DNA of 18,701 nt from Lentihominibacter excrementipullorum. Its GTDB lineage: Bacteria; Bacillota; Clostridia; Peptostreptococcales; Anaerovoracaceae. The stretch spans positions 1 to 18,701 of the forward strand of contig DVOB01000072.1 in NCBI GenBank assembly GCA_018713975.1. The letters are read 5' to 3'. A program made the position numbers and the translations under genes. The notes beneath the pieces are model-generated. The model saw nothing but the letters and a program-made list of their open reading frames with translations, did no database searches and had not been told where the DNA came from. Every line of letters starts with the position of its first letter. Position 1 is the first letter of the stretch. Shown here one piece after another: positions 8,267 to 15,136 of the stretch.

Positions 8267-8433
8267 GATAGAGGCGCGGAGGCGATGAAGAGCTGGGGAG
8301 CCGGCGGGCAGAGAACCACTCGGAGGCAAGTCCGCCGAACCGAGGTTTCAGGCATGAAGTCCCGGTGGGCATGTGGTCAACAGCCATATGACTGTCTGCC
8401 TGAAAGCGTCAGGCTTTTGGCAGGTGTGCTATC
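8267..8433 (+). ncRNA. Lysine riboswitch (L box)
   Basis: Leader RNA that senses lysine and controls the lysA-dapF-dapB-dapH operon. GATAG at 8267-8271, the start of the family's GATAGAGGNGCG element (here GATAGAGGCGCGG), pairs with CTATC (8429-8433) as helix P1. GTCCGCCGAA matches the conserved GTCGCCGAA core. ACTGTC followed by GCCTGA-AAGCG-TCAGGC forms P5, and GTGCTATC closes the aptamer as in known L boxes. The first gene downstream encodes diaminopimelate decarboxylase, the expected target. The 3' P1 strand (8428-8437) can instead pair with 8467-8477, inside the terminator below, so the off state with lysine bound is easy to see. The exact aptamer boundaries are estimated by eye. Confidence 0.9.
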
Positions 8434-8460
8434 CTTATGTGACGATATTTTGATTTTTCA

Positions 8461-8492
8461 GGTCAGTAAGGTATAGCCTTGCTGACCTTTTT
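8461..8492 (+). terminator. Riboswitch-controlled terminator of the lysine operon
   Basis: GGTCAGTAAGG (8461-8471) pairs with CCTTGCTGACC (8477-8487) with one wobble pair and a 5-nt loop, followed by five T (8488-8492). The competing antiterminator is the 3' P1 strand GCTATCCTTA (8428-8437) pairing with TAAGG-(T)-ATAGC (8467-8477), ten pairs with one bulged T. Lysine-bound P1 would block the antiterminator and let this hairpin stop transcription. Confidence 0.9.
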
Positions 8493-8629
8493 GATATGGA
8501 AGGATCTTTTATAGCGAGGCGGGCTGGATGGCAGCCGGAATGACGGGCCTGGGAAAGCGAGATAAAGGGAAAAGCGCAGTAAGAACATGCAGTGGATCAA
8601 AAAAAGACGAAGAAGAGAAAGGCGAAGAG

Positions 8630-9892
8630 ATGGGTGTTTTGAAAATAGGAGGGGTGGACTGCAGATCGCTGGCTGAGCAGTTCGGGACACCTCTTTACGT
8701 TTATGATGAGGGAAGAATAGCAGAGCAGGCCAGAGCCGCGGTTGAAAATTTCAGATCAGAAAAATTCGAGACAGAGGTGGCATACGCGTCAAAGGCGTTT
8801 TCATCGAAGGCGTTGTTCAGGCTCCTTTCCGGGGAGGGCCTGGGACTGGATGTGGTAAGCGGAGGAGAGTTATACGGCGCCATGGAAGCTGGTGTCGACA
8901 TGAAGCGCGTATATTTCCACGGCAACAACAAGAGCAACGAGGAGATAGAGATGGGGCTCGAAGCCGGCGTAGGCTATTTCGTCGTAGATAACGTGATGGA
9001 AGTGGACAGGCTGGTATCGGCTGCTGGCGGGGCAGGCAAAAAGGCAAAAGCGCTTTTGAGGATAAATCCGGGGATCTCAGCGCATACCCACGAATACATC
9101 ATGACATCCAAGCCGGATTCCAAATTCGGTATATATATAGAGAACAGAGCACAGATAGAGCAGGTCATGGATATTTTGGATGCTGATGAAAATATAGAGC
9201 TGGCCGGGTTCCACAGTCATATAGGTTCACAGATAGTGGAAGCGGAGTCCTTCGAAAAGGCTCTGGGGACGATGATAGGATTCCTGGCCGACATAAAAGC
9301 TTCGCGGGGAGTTGACGGCTTCGAACTGAGCATAGGCGGAGGGTTCGGGATCAAATATGTAGAAGAGGATAGGCCGGTGCCGCTGGGACAGATGTGCGCC
9401 AGTTTGGTGAGATACGCGGAGGAAGCGCTGGAAAAAAGTGATGTGACTATTTCCAAGCTGATAACGGAACCGGGCAGAGCAGTGGTCGGCGAAGCCGGAT
9501 ATACGTTATATACGATAGGCGATATGAAGAAGAGCGGCGATAAGAATTATATATTCGTGGATGGGGGAATGAGCGACAACATAAGGCCGGCGCTTTACAG
9601 TGCCGAGTACACATGCGCTCTTGCGGAAAAGCTCACGGAAAAGCCGGCGGCCTCATATTGTATAGCGGGAAAGAATTGTGAATCAGGGGATGTCCTGATA
9701 GCTGACGCGAAGCTGCCGGAGGCGAAGACCGGGGATCTGCTGGTCGTTTATTCCACAGGAGCCTATGGTTATTCGATGGCCAGCAATTACAACAGACTGG
9801 GAAGGCCGGCAGTGGTGTTTGTCCGCGACGGGAAAGCCAGACTGGTCATAAGGCGGGAAACATATGCGGATCAGTACAGTCTGGAAGTGTGA
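8630..9892 (+). CDS. lysA: Diaminopimelate decarboxylase
   Basis: PLP-dependent cytosolic enzyme that decarboxylates meso-diaminopimelate to L-lysine, the last step of the pathway. The 420-aa reading has the PLP lysine in YASKAF (K55), LDVVSGGELYGA, the FHSHIGSQ motif, GGGFGIKY, and EPGRAVVGEAG, with the active-site Cys/Glu segment NCESGDVL and the PLP-side tyrosine in GAYGYSMASNYN. I chose the ATG at 8630 because AAAGGCG lies upstream and residue 1 then matches the family start (a short strand before FGTPLYVYD). An in-frame ATG at 8528 would add a lysine-rich, low-complexity 34-residue tail not usual for LysA. It is the first gene after the lysine riboswitch and is cotranscribed with dapF, dapB and dapH. 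Confidence 0.93.
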   Translation: MGVLKIGGVDCRSLAEQFGTPLYVYDEGRIAEQARAAVENFRSEKFETEVAYASKAFSSKALFRLLSGEGLGLDVVSGGELYGAMEAGVDMKRVYFHGNNKSNEEIEMGLEAGVGYFVVDNVMEVDRLVSAAGGAGKKAKALLRINPGISAHTHEYIMTSKPDSKFGIYIENRAQIEQVMDILDADENIELAGFHSHIGSQIVEAESFEKALGTMIGFLADIKASRGVDGFELSIGGGFGIKYVEEDRPVPLGQMCASLVRYAEEALEKSDVTISKLITEPGRAVVGEAGYTLYTIGDMKKSGDKNYIFVDGGMSDNIRPALYSAEYTCALAEKLTEKPAASYCIAGKNCESGDVLIADAKLPEAKTGDLLVVYSTGAYGYSMASNYNRLGRPAVVFVRDGKARLVIRRETYADQYSLEV

Positions 9893-9940
9893 GATCCTTG
9901 GCGCGTCGGGACAGTACGATGAAAGAAGGCAGGTGATGGC

Positions 9941-10825
9941 ATGGTGTTGTTTTCGAAATATCATGGATGCGGAAACAGCTTTGTGATAATTAGGGAAGAT
10001 GAGCTCTCGAAGGAGATCGACGAGGCCGGATATCCCGGTTTTGCACGTATGGTCTGTGATGTCAATACGGGAGTCGGCGCTGACGGGATGATAGTGGTGA
10101 GACGTGAACCGGCGTTGGAAATGGTGTTCTTTAACCGTGACGGCAGCAGGGCTCCTATGTGCGGCAACGGTATAAGGTGCTTTGCTAATTTTTGTCGTGA
10201 TGAAAGGATAGAGTCCAGTCGTAAGTATCCGGTGAGAACGCTGGCCGGCGATATGACAGTCGAGATCTCCAGCGACGACCCGTTCAGGGCAAAGATAAAT
10301 ATGGGGAAACCGATTTTCGGGCCGCAGGCGGTAAAGATGGATACGAATGATATGGGGAATACGGAGGCAAAAGATTTGCTGGGCTTGCGTCTTCCGCTGA
10401 AAAACGGGACTGATGTGGAGATAAACAGTCTCTTTATGGGAACCATCCATACAGTGATCTTCGTAGATGATTTTGATGACATAGATGTGCCCGGGGTAGG
10501 CGAGGAGATCTGCAACCACTCTGTTTTCAGGGAAAAGACCAACGTGAATTTTGTAAAGGCGATAGACGATGATACGCTCGAAGTACAGACTTATGAGCGG
10601 GGCGTCGGCATGACGCTGGCCTGCGGTACAGGTGCCTGCGCTTCCGTAGTGGTGGCTAGTATGAAGGGGATCTGCGGCAACAGCGCGGAGGTCCGTCTGA
10701 AGCTGGGCAGCCTGGGGATAGAGATATCTGGTGACGGCGATGTGTATATGGAAGGCCCGTCAGTGAAGATAATGGATGGCAGATTGCAGGATCTGCAGTT
10801 CTTGCAGACGACAACCGATGTTTAA
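9941..10825 (+). CDS. dapF: Diaminopimelate epimerase
   Basis: Cofactor-independent racemase-type enzyme that converts LL- to meso-diaminopimelate, feeding both LysA and peptidoglycan synthesis. The 294-aa protein starts with the family signature FSKYHGCGNSFV and has both catalytic cysteines: C74 in MCGNGIRC and C228 in TLACGTGACA. The N-half also shows GVGADGMI and the C-half NVNFVKAID. Length is slightly above the usual 270-285. The ATG follows an AGGCAGGTG ribosome binding site. It lies 48 bp behind lysA with no terminator between. No anomaly seen. Confidence 0.95.
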   Translation: MVLFSKYHGCGNSFVIIREDELSKEIDEAGYPGFARMVCDVNTGVGADGMIVVRREPALEMVFFNRDGSRAPMCGNGIRCFANFCRDERIESSRKYPVRTLAGDMTVEISSDDPFRAKINMGKPIFGPQAVKMDTNDMGNTEAKDLLGLRLPLKNGTDVEINSLFMGTIHTVIFVDDFDDIDVPGVGEEICNHSVFREKTNVNFVKAIDDDTLEVQTYERGVGMTLACGTGACASVVVASMKGICGNSAEVRLKLGSLGIEISGDGDVYMEGPSVKIMDGRLQDLQFLQTTTDV

Positions 10826-10843
10826 ATGATATGAGGAAAGGGT

Positions 10844-11569
10844 ATGATAATGATGAAGATAGCTGTTTTAGGCGGCGGCGCCATGGGAAGAGTGCTGGCC
10901 GGTATGATCGAGGAAAAGGAGGGCTTTCAGCTGGCCGGAGTGATAGAGCCCCTCGAAGGTCAGAAACCGGAAGAATTGACCGGTGTAGATGTCATAATAG
11001 ACTTCAGCAACCCGGCCAATCTGGAGATGCTGGTGAAGTATTGTAAAAATACGGGATGTCCGGCGGTCATAGCTACTACAGGATACACGGAGGAACAGAC
11101 AGCGGAGATCGAAGAGCTGGCTGAATCGGTACCGGTGGTATTTTCCGCCAACTACTCTCTGGGTATAAACGTGATGAAGAGGATCATCGCCGAAATAACA
11201 CCGATACTGGAAGATGCCTTCGACATAGAGATAATAGAAAAGCATCATAATAAAAAACTGGACGCTCCCAGCGGCACGGCTAAGATGTTATTGGCGGCAG
11301 CCGATGAAAGGGATCGTTATGAGCATGTTTTTGGCAGAGAAGGCAACAGGAAGAGAGGCAGGGAGATCGGGATCCACGCCATACGAGGAGGGACTATTGC
11401 CGGCGAGCATACGGTGATATATGCCGGGAATGACGAGGTCCTGGAGGTGAAACACACGGCTCTTTCAAAGAAAATCTTCGCATCTGGGGCTCTCAGGGCA
11501 GCCCAGTTCGCAGTCGATGCGAAAACAGGCTTTTACACCATGGAAGACGTGCTTTTCGGAAACAGATAA
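10844..11569 (+). CDS. dapB: 4-hydroxy-tetrahydrodipicolinate reductase
   Basis: NAD(P)H-dependent reductase that makes tetrahydrodipicolinate, the branch-point precursor of diaminopimelate. The 241-aa protein opens with a Rossmann nucleotide loop (VLGGGAMGR) and contains the DapB signature at about 128-146, with HH at 134-135, the catalytic K137/K138 region and DAPSGTAK. The segment RGGTIAGEHTVIY is also typical. Length is at the short end for DapB, as in many Clostridia. The start cluster ATG-ATA-ATG-ATG leaves the first residue uncertain; GAGGAAAGG fits 10844 best. It lies 18 bp after dapF and 35 bp before dapH in the same operon. It is out of pathway order, since it acts before the DapH step. 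Confidence 0.95.
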   Translation: MIMMKIAVLGGGAMGRVLAGMIEEKEGFQLAGVIEPLEGQKPEELTGVDVIIDFSNPANLEMLVKYCKNTGCPAVIATTGYTEEQTAEIEELAESVPVVFSANYSLGINVMKRIIAEITPILEDAFDIEIIEKHHNKKLDAPSGTAKMLLAAADERDRYEHVFGREGNRKRGREIGIHAIRGGTIAGEHTVIYAGNDEVLEVKHTALSKKIFASGALRAAQFAVDAKTGFYTMEDVLFGNR

Positions 11570-11604
11570 GTCGACAAGATAAACGGGAGGAGAATGTACG
11601 AAAG

Positions 11605-12297
11605 ATGGAAGCAAGAGAGATAATAGAATTCATAGGAAACGCTGAAAAAAAGACGCCTGTAAAGGTCTATGTAAAGGAAAAATCCCCGGTGGATTTTGAA
11701 GACTGCCAGGTCTTCGGTGGCGGAGACAAGATCGTGTTCGGCGACTGGACCCGGGTAAAGGATATCCTGGAAAAGAACGCTGATAAGATAGAAGATTATG
11801 TAGTCGAAAACGATTGCAGAAATTCGGCGATCCCTTTGCTGGACATGAAGGATGTCAAAGCCAGGATAGAGCCGGGAGCTTTCATAAGAGACAAAGTTGA
11901 GATCGGAGACAATGCTGTGATCATGATGGGAGCTATAATCAATATCGGCGCTGTCATCGGCGAAGGAAGCATGATAGACATGGGGGCAGTCCTGGGCGGC
12001 AGAGCCACAGTTGGAAAGAACTGTCATATAGGAGCCGGAACGGTCCTTGCCGGAGTCATAGAGCCGCCGAGCGCGCAGCCGGTGATCGTTGAGGATGATG
12101 TAGTCATCGGAGCCAATGCTGTAGTGCTGGAAGGTTGTCGCATCGGCAAAGGGGCTGTCGTGGCGGCCGGAGCTGTCGTAGTGGATGATGTTCCGCCGGG
12201 AGTCGTAGTAGCCGGTGTTCCTGCCAGGATCATCAAGGATGTTGCCGATACAGCCGCGGAGAAGCTGGAGATCGTGGATCTGCTCAGGAAGCTGTAG
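11605..12297 (+). CDS. dapH: Tetrahydrodipicolinate N-acetyltransferase
   Basis: Acetyl-CoA-dependent enzyme that N-acetylates tetrahydrodipicolinate, committing the cell to the acetylase variant of lysine synthesis. The 230-aa protein has the DapH N-terminal domain (IIEFIGNAEKKTPVKVYVK), the segment KIEDYVVENDCRNSAIP, then a left-handed beta-helix of hexapeptide repeats from about residue 90 to 205 (IGDNAVIMMGAIINIGAVIG, IGAGTVLAGVIEPPSAQP, VVIGANAVVLEG). This separates it from succinylating DapD proteins. GGGAGGAG is 13-14 nt upstream, rather long, but no nearer in-frame start exists. It is the last gene of the lysine operon and is followed by a perfect terminator hairpin. Confidence 0.94.
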   Translation: MEAREIIEFIGNAEKKTPVKVYVKEKSPVDFEDCQVFGGGDKIVFGDWTRVKDILEKNADKIEDYVVENDCRNSAIPLLDMKDVKARIEPGAFIRDKVEIGDNAVIMMGAIINIGAVIGEGSMIDMGAVLGGRATVGKNCHIGAGTVLAGVIEPPSAQPVIVEDDVVIGANAVVLEGCRIGKGAVVAAGAVVVDDVPPGVVVAGVPARIIKDVADTAAEKLEIVDLLRKL

Positions 12298-12326
12298 AGC
12301 ATCCTGCCATATGGAATGTGATTTGT

Positions 12327-12359
12327 ATACGCGCAGGCGTTTTGCCTGCGCGTATTTAT
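12327..12359 (+). terminator. Terminator of the lysine operon
   Basis: ATACGCGCAGGC (12327-12338) and GCCTGCGCGTAT (12344-12355) form a perfect 12-bp stem with loop GTTTT. The T-tract is short and broken (TTTATAT, counting from 12355), but the GC-rich stem directly behind dapH makes termination likely. Confidence 0.8.
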
Positions 12360-12680
12360 ATGGGTACGCCGGAGACGCATCTGCGTTTTGGATGCGTCGT
12401 GCGTCGAAGCTTTTCATGCACCTAAACTTCTTATGCCATGCTGACCTTGGGTGCAAAATAGCTTCGCCTGCGCCTTGCTATGTCCGCTGTATACTTACAA
12501 GCCGATGCATCAGAGGGGTGTGGGTGCATTTTTTAAGAAAATAACGGGAAAGTAGCACTCACCCCCGGGCTTTTTATCGGGGATGTGGGTGCAGCGGTTT
12601 GAAAAAACCACCTTGAAACGGCAGATTTGCACCATACAAACGGCAGGAGGGCGGGTCATGGGTGCAGTGGCTTCTGAAGA
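12360..12680. repeat. Gene-free cluster of GGGTGCA/TGCACC inverted motifs and hairpins
   Basis: No convincing gene is seen between dapH and the next gene (12298-12749). GGGTGCA occurs at 12449-12455, 12522-12528, 12587-12593 and 12660-12666, spaced 73, 65 and 73 bp. The inverse TGCACC occurs at 12417-12422 and 12628-12633, and a degenerate partner GCACTCACCC at about 12555-12564. They pair as three potential hairpins with 26-34 nt between arms. The first is extended by CGAAGC (12405-12410) with GCTTCG (12461-12466). A separate perfect hairpin GACGCATC/GATGCGTC lies at 12374-12398, a GGTTT-GAAA-AAACC hairpin follows the third GGGTGCA, and AAACGGCAG occurs twice (12616-12624, 12638-12646). It could be a degraded mobile element, a protein-binding array or structured RNA; I cannot decide. 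Confidence 0.6.
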
Positions 12681-12690
12681 AAAGAAATCG

Positions 12691-12719
12691 TTTACAAATC
12701 ATATAAAAAATGGTAAAAT
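12691..12719 (+). promoter_or_regulatory. Promoter of the WEHFG-protein gene
   Basis: TTTACA (12691-12696) and TAAAAT (12714-12719) each match the sigma-A consensus at 5 of 6 positions and are separated by exactly 17 bp. An A-rich stretch lies just upstream. The last GGGTGCA motif (12660-12666) ends 24 bp before the -35 box, so a protein bound there could affect this promoter. Confidence 0.7.
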
Positions 12720-12749
12720 ATAGAAAAAGGCGAAGCGAGGGATAGAAAT

Positions 12750-13550
12750 ATGAATGGGGATACAGGTAAAGAGAGATCTGTCAGCATAATCAGGAAAGAA
12801 ATGAAAAAATGGGAAAAAAGACTTGAAGCATTGGAGAGGGAGTATAGGCGCATGCCGGAGGGAGAGATCCTCATCATAAAGAAAGGCGGACGATACTGCT
12901 GTTATGTGTATAGGGACAGGCAGGTCAAGTCGATAAGGAAGGATTGCAGGAGTACCGGAAGATTGATGCGTAAGAGAATATTAGGCTATGAGATCGCGAT
13001 TGCAAAGGCGTTCTGTTCTGTGTTGAGCTCAGCAGAAGCTCAGTTGGCCGCCAGTCTGGAGAGCATAGAGAAAAACGCCGCTGTCAGGACTCTGGAGAGA
13101 ATCAGACAGCTGCCGGAGGGAGACATGTATCTGCTGTCTCCGGATGAGTATAAGTGGAAATACGATGATTACCCCCAAAATAATTATAAGATGGAAAACC
13201 TCAGATACGCGACGGGAAGGGGTGTAAGGGTAAGATCGAAATCGGAAAAATTCATAGGCTCCAAGCTGGAGGAATATCATATAGCATATCGGTATGAAGC
13301 GCGGCTTTTCATCGACGACAAGATATACTATCCGGATTTTACCATAATGACAGGCGATGGTCGGATCATCCTCTGGGAACATTTCGGAATGATGGAGGAC
13401 AGCGAGTATTTCATGCGGGCATACAGGAAGATTGAGGCGTACAGGCGCATAGGCCATGTGCAGCATAGCAATCTGATATGCACCTACGAAAGTGATATAG
13501 CTGATGGCAGCAAGCTGGATGAAATAATAGAACGGTTCATACTGGAATGA
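12750..13550 (+). CDS. Uncharacterised protein with PD-(D/E)XK nuclease-like C-terminal domain
   Basis: 266-aa protein of a type widespread but uncharacterised in Clostridia. Residues 1-35 are a charged helix or coiled coil. Residues 36-62 (MPEGEILIIKKGGRYCCYVYR) look like a small beta-rich unit with the familiar LPEG-like start. A helical linker follows to about 150. The C-terminal part resembles a restriction-endonuclease fold: RSKSE (E166), YRYEARL (E183), YYPDFTI (D196) and LWEHFGMM (E210, H211), where His replaces the lysine of a strict PD-(D/E)XK site. Nuclease activity is therefore plausible but unproven. It has its own promoter, an SD-like GAGGGA, and stands alone between the lysine operon and an oppositely oriented transporter. 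The repeat cluster lies just upstream. No terminator was seen in the 57 bp before the convergent MFS gene. Confidence 0.8.
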   Translation: MNGDTGKERSVSIIRKEMKKWEKRLEALEREYRRMPEGEILIIKKGGRYCCYVYRDRQVKSIRKDCRSTGRLMRKRILGYEIAIAKAFCSVLSSAEAQLAASLESIEKNAAVRTLERIRQLPEGDMYLLSPDEYKWKYDDYPQNNYKMENLRYATGRGVRVRSKSEKFIGSKLEEYHIAYRYEARLFIDDKIYYPDFTIMTGDGRIILWEHFGMMEDSEYFMRAYRKIEAYRRIGHVQHSNLICTYESDIADGSKLDEIIERFILE

Positions 13551-13606
13551 TCAGAACGGTGATATGTCCGCGAAAAATTGCTTCCCGCCGTGCCATGCCA
13601 TTCTCA

Positions 13607-14272
13607 CTATGCTTCGTCATTTCCATGAAAGTCCCTGTGTCCCCGTTTTCTGGAAGGCGCTGATGTCCTGATGAGAAGCGACCAGAGGAGGAGAAGGACA
13701 GCGGAGATGAACGCTGTCAAATAAGGCAGATGTCGTACAGCAGTTTCGCCTACGGCTTTTGTGATGGCTGACAGCATCAGCGGAGTCATGAATTGGGCCA
13801 GATAAAGAGCCATCGACAGCATCGGCATCACTGTGACAGCAGCAGATCTGCCGGCTTTGTGGGAAGCCGTGGAAATGATAAAAGGTATCCCCAGGCCGTT
13901 GGCAAAACCTACCAGGACTGAGCCGGTAATGGTGCCGACCCATCCTCCCAGCAGCCAGAGGGACGCGTAGCCCAACGCGAACATTGTCGGCGCGACGATT
14001 TTGGTGGCGCTTCCGGCTATCTTCTTTATATGGACAAAAGACAGTCCTCCTAAAAAAGCTATGAGATCCATCCCTGCCATGATGACGGCAATGAAATGCT
14101 GGGGGATCACACCTTCTCTGGCAGTCTCAATGGCGAACTCCGCAGGATATACGAAGAACGTGAACATCAGGAGGAACATGGCGATGATGAAAGGGTAATA
14201 CCTTGCGAAGACCATCGTCTCTTTTTTCCATGATTCAGTGCCGATACGGTCGTTAGGTAAAAAAGCAGACAC
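13607..14272 (-). pseudogene. MFS transporter, C-terminal half (frameshifted)
   Basis: Second half of a major facilitator superfamily transporter, about six membrane segments (for example FIIAMFLLMFTFFVYP, and near the end YLTAFISAVLLLLWSLLI). It is not an independent gene: its readable start is a GTG inside the first half, no ribosome binding site is evident, and its sequence (LPNDRIGTESWKKE onward) continues exactly where the upstream frame loses family likeness. Joining the two frames at the T6 run (A6 on the plus strand, 14259-14264) gives about 400 aa and 12 membrane segments, the normal MFS size. One extra T in that run would restore the frame. Whether this is a true mutation, a phase switch, slippage or an assembly error cannot be told here. 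Confidence 0.75.
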
Positions 14273-14808
14273 AGCACAACGCTGAGAAGTCCGATCAGAT
14301 ACACCAGGAAGCTGAGACGCCAGCTTACCGATGCCAGCAATCCGGCGACGAGAGTGGCTATGACCCCACCCATCTGGTTCATGGCCGACGAGTACCCCAT
14401 CAGCTTATCCTGCTTGTCTTTGGAATAATAGAAAGACAGCAGACCTGTCGACAGGGGCATGATGATGCCTACGCCGATGCCTACCAGAGCCCGGAAGGCC
14501 AGTACGATATAGATGTTGTCAAAGATACCGGCGAGGCTCCCTCCTGCCACGTACAGCAGCAGGCCTGCCATCAAAAGTCCCTTCGATTTGAACCGATCGC
14601 ACAGCTTTGGGAACACTATGCTCATTATAACGATGAAAAGCGCCGGTATACTTATCACCATCTGAGTCAAGGTCTGGCCGGCGTCACCGAAATAGGCGCT
14701 TATCGTATTGAGGGCAGGAGCCACTGCGGCGCCAGCCATTACTGTAAGCAGTGACAATGATAATATAGTGATAGTAAGATTTTTTCGGCTTTCTTTCTCT
14801 GCTGTCAT
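14167..14808 (-). pseudogene. MFS transporter, N-terminal half (frameshifted)
   Basis: First half of an MFS efflux- or uptake-type transporter. Six membrane segments are visible, and the loop after the second carries the MFS motif-A-like PKLCDRFKSKG. About residues 1-181 read normally through VYLIGLLSVVLCLLFYL; the last 32 residues (TTVSALNHGKKRRWSSQG and on) are out-of-frame translation ending at 14167. The ATG at 14808 follows GAGAGGAT at good spacing. A promoter with an extended -10 lies at 14941-14970 and an intrinsic terminator lies between it and the gene, so transcription may be attenuated. The gene diverges from the dehydrogenase gene. Substrate is unknown. If the frameshift is real the protein would be an inactive six-helix fragment. 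Confidence 0.75.
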
Positions 14809-14889
14809 ATTGGGTATCCTCTCTTTCTTGATGGCGGGACAGGGTCCTCCTGTCAGATCGTTTTCCGCGGTAAATGCTGCTTTATATCG

Positions 14890-14923
14890 AAAAAAAGCGT
14901 AAGCCCGTTTGGACTTACGCTTT
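14890..14923 (-). terminator. Intrinsic terminator in the MFS leader (attenuator-like)
   Basis: Read on the minus strand, the arms at 14923-14911 and 14906-14894 form a 13-bp stem with an AAAC loop, followed by seven T (plus-strand A-run 14890-14896). On minus-strand RNA the one non-Watson-Crick position is a permitted G-U pair; on the plus strand it would be a C-A clash, and only three T follow. So it is built for the minus strand. It lies between the MFS promoter and the MFS start codon, where only the leader should be transcribed, which suggests conditional termination. Confidence 0.75.
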
Positions 14924-14940
14924 CGCTACACAACACCTGG

Positions 14941-14970
14941 ATTATATCACATGGACTGCGAAATAATCAA
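14941..14970 (-). promoter_or_regulatory. Promoter of the MFS gene with extended -10
   Basis: On the minus strand the -10 is a perfect TATAAT (14946-14941) preceded by TGA, an extended -10. The -35 is TTGATT (14970-14965), with an 18-bp spacer. The predicted start is near 14934, giving a 5' leader of about 125 nt that begins right before the terminator hairpin. Confidence 0.7.
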
Positions 14971-15030
14971 AGTGTTTTTAAAAAATAAGGATACAGGTAG
15001 AGGCAAAATGCCGATACCACGGGCTCTTCA

Positions 15031-15111
15031 TTGCTTTTCGACTGCTCTGTATGATAATATATCCTTAAGATACGGACGAAAACCATCTGAAAAGTCGCAG
15101 AGGTCTGCGAC
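15031..15111 (+). promoter_or_regulatory. Possible promoter and palindromic operator of the dehydrogenase gene
   Basis: TTGCTT (15031-15036) and GATAAT (15053-15058), 16 bp apart, are a modest promoter candidate. Downstream, GTCGCAG (15094-15100) and CTGCGAC (15105-15111) form a perfect inverted repeat. An overlapping dyad, AGGTC-TGC-GACCT (15101-15113), shares part of it. No T-run follows, so a terminator is unlikely; a repressor site or an RNA switch between two foldings is possible. The regulator is unknown. Confidence 0.45.
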
Positions 15112-15136
15112 CTGCTGCGTGAAAGGAAGGGATAAT

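Noticed and set aside
8267..8433. Cobalamin or SAM riboswitch
   Set aside because: I found no B12-box or SAM core motifs; the closing sequences and downstream lysA fit the lysine riboswitch.
12215..12544. Small plus-strand frame running from the dapH end through the repeat region
   Set aside because: It begins inside dapH in another frame, crosses the terminator hairpin, lacks a ribosome binding site and looks like no known protein.
12417..12666. CRISPR-like array
   Set aside because: The repeated unit is only 7 bp, spacing is 65-73 bp, orientation is mixed and no cas genes are present.
14259..14272. Programmed -1 ribosomal frameshift in the MFS gene
   Set aside because: The T-run is not in the X-XXY-YYZ register of the upstream frame and I saw no stimulatory pseudoknot; a mutation or sequence error is simpler.
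15094..15111. Intrinsic terminator or attenuator before the dehydrogenase
   Set aside because: The stem is perfect but is followed by CTGCTGCG rather than a T-run.
14909..15136. 76-residue N-terminal extension of the dehydrogenase
   Set aside because: It has no family similarity, overlaps the promoters and the terminator hairpin, and a good ribosome binding site with a family-typical start lies at 15137.
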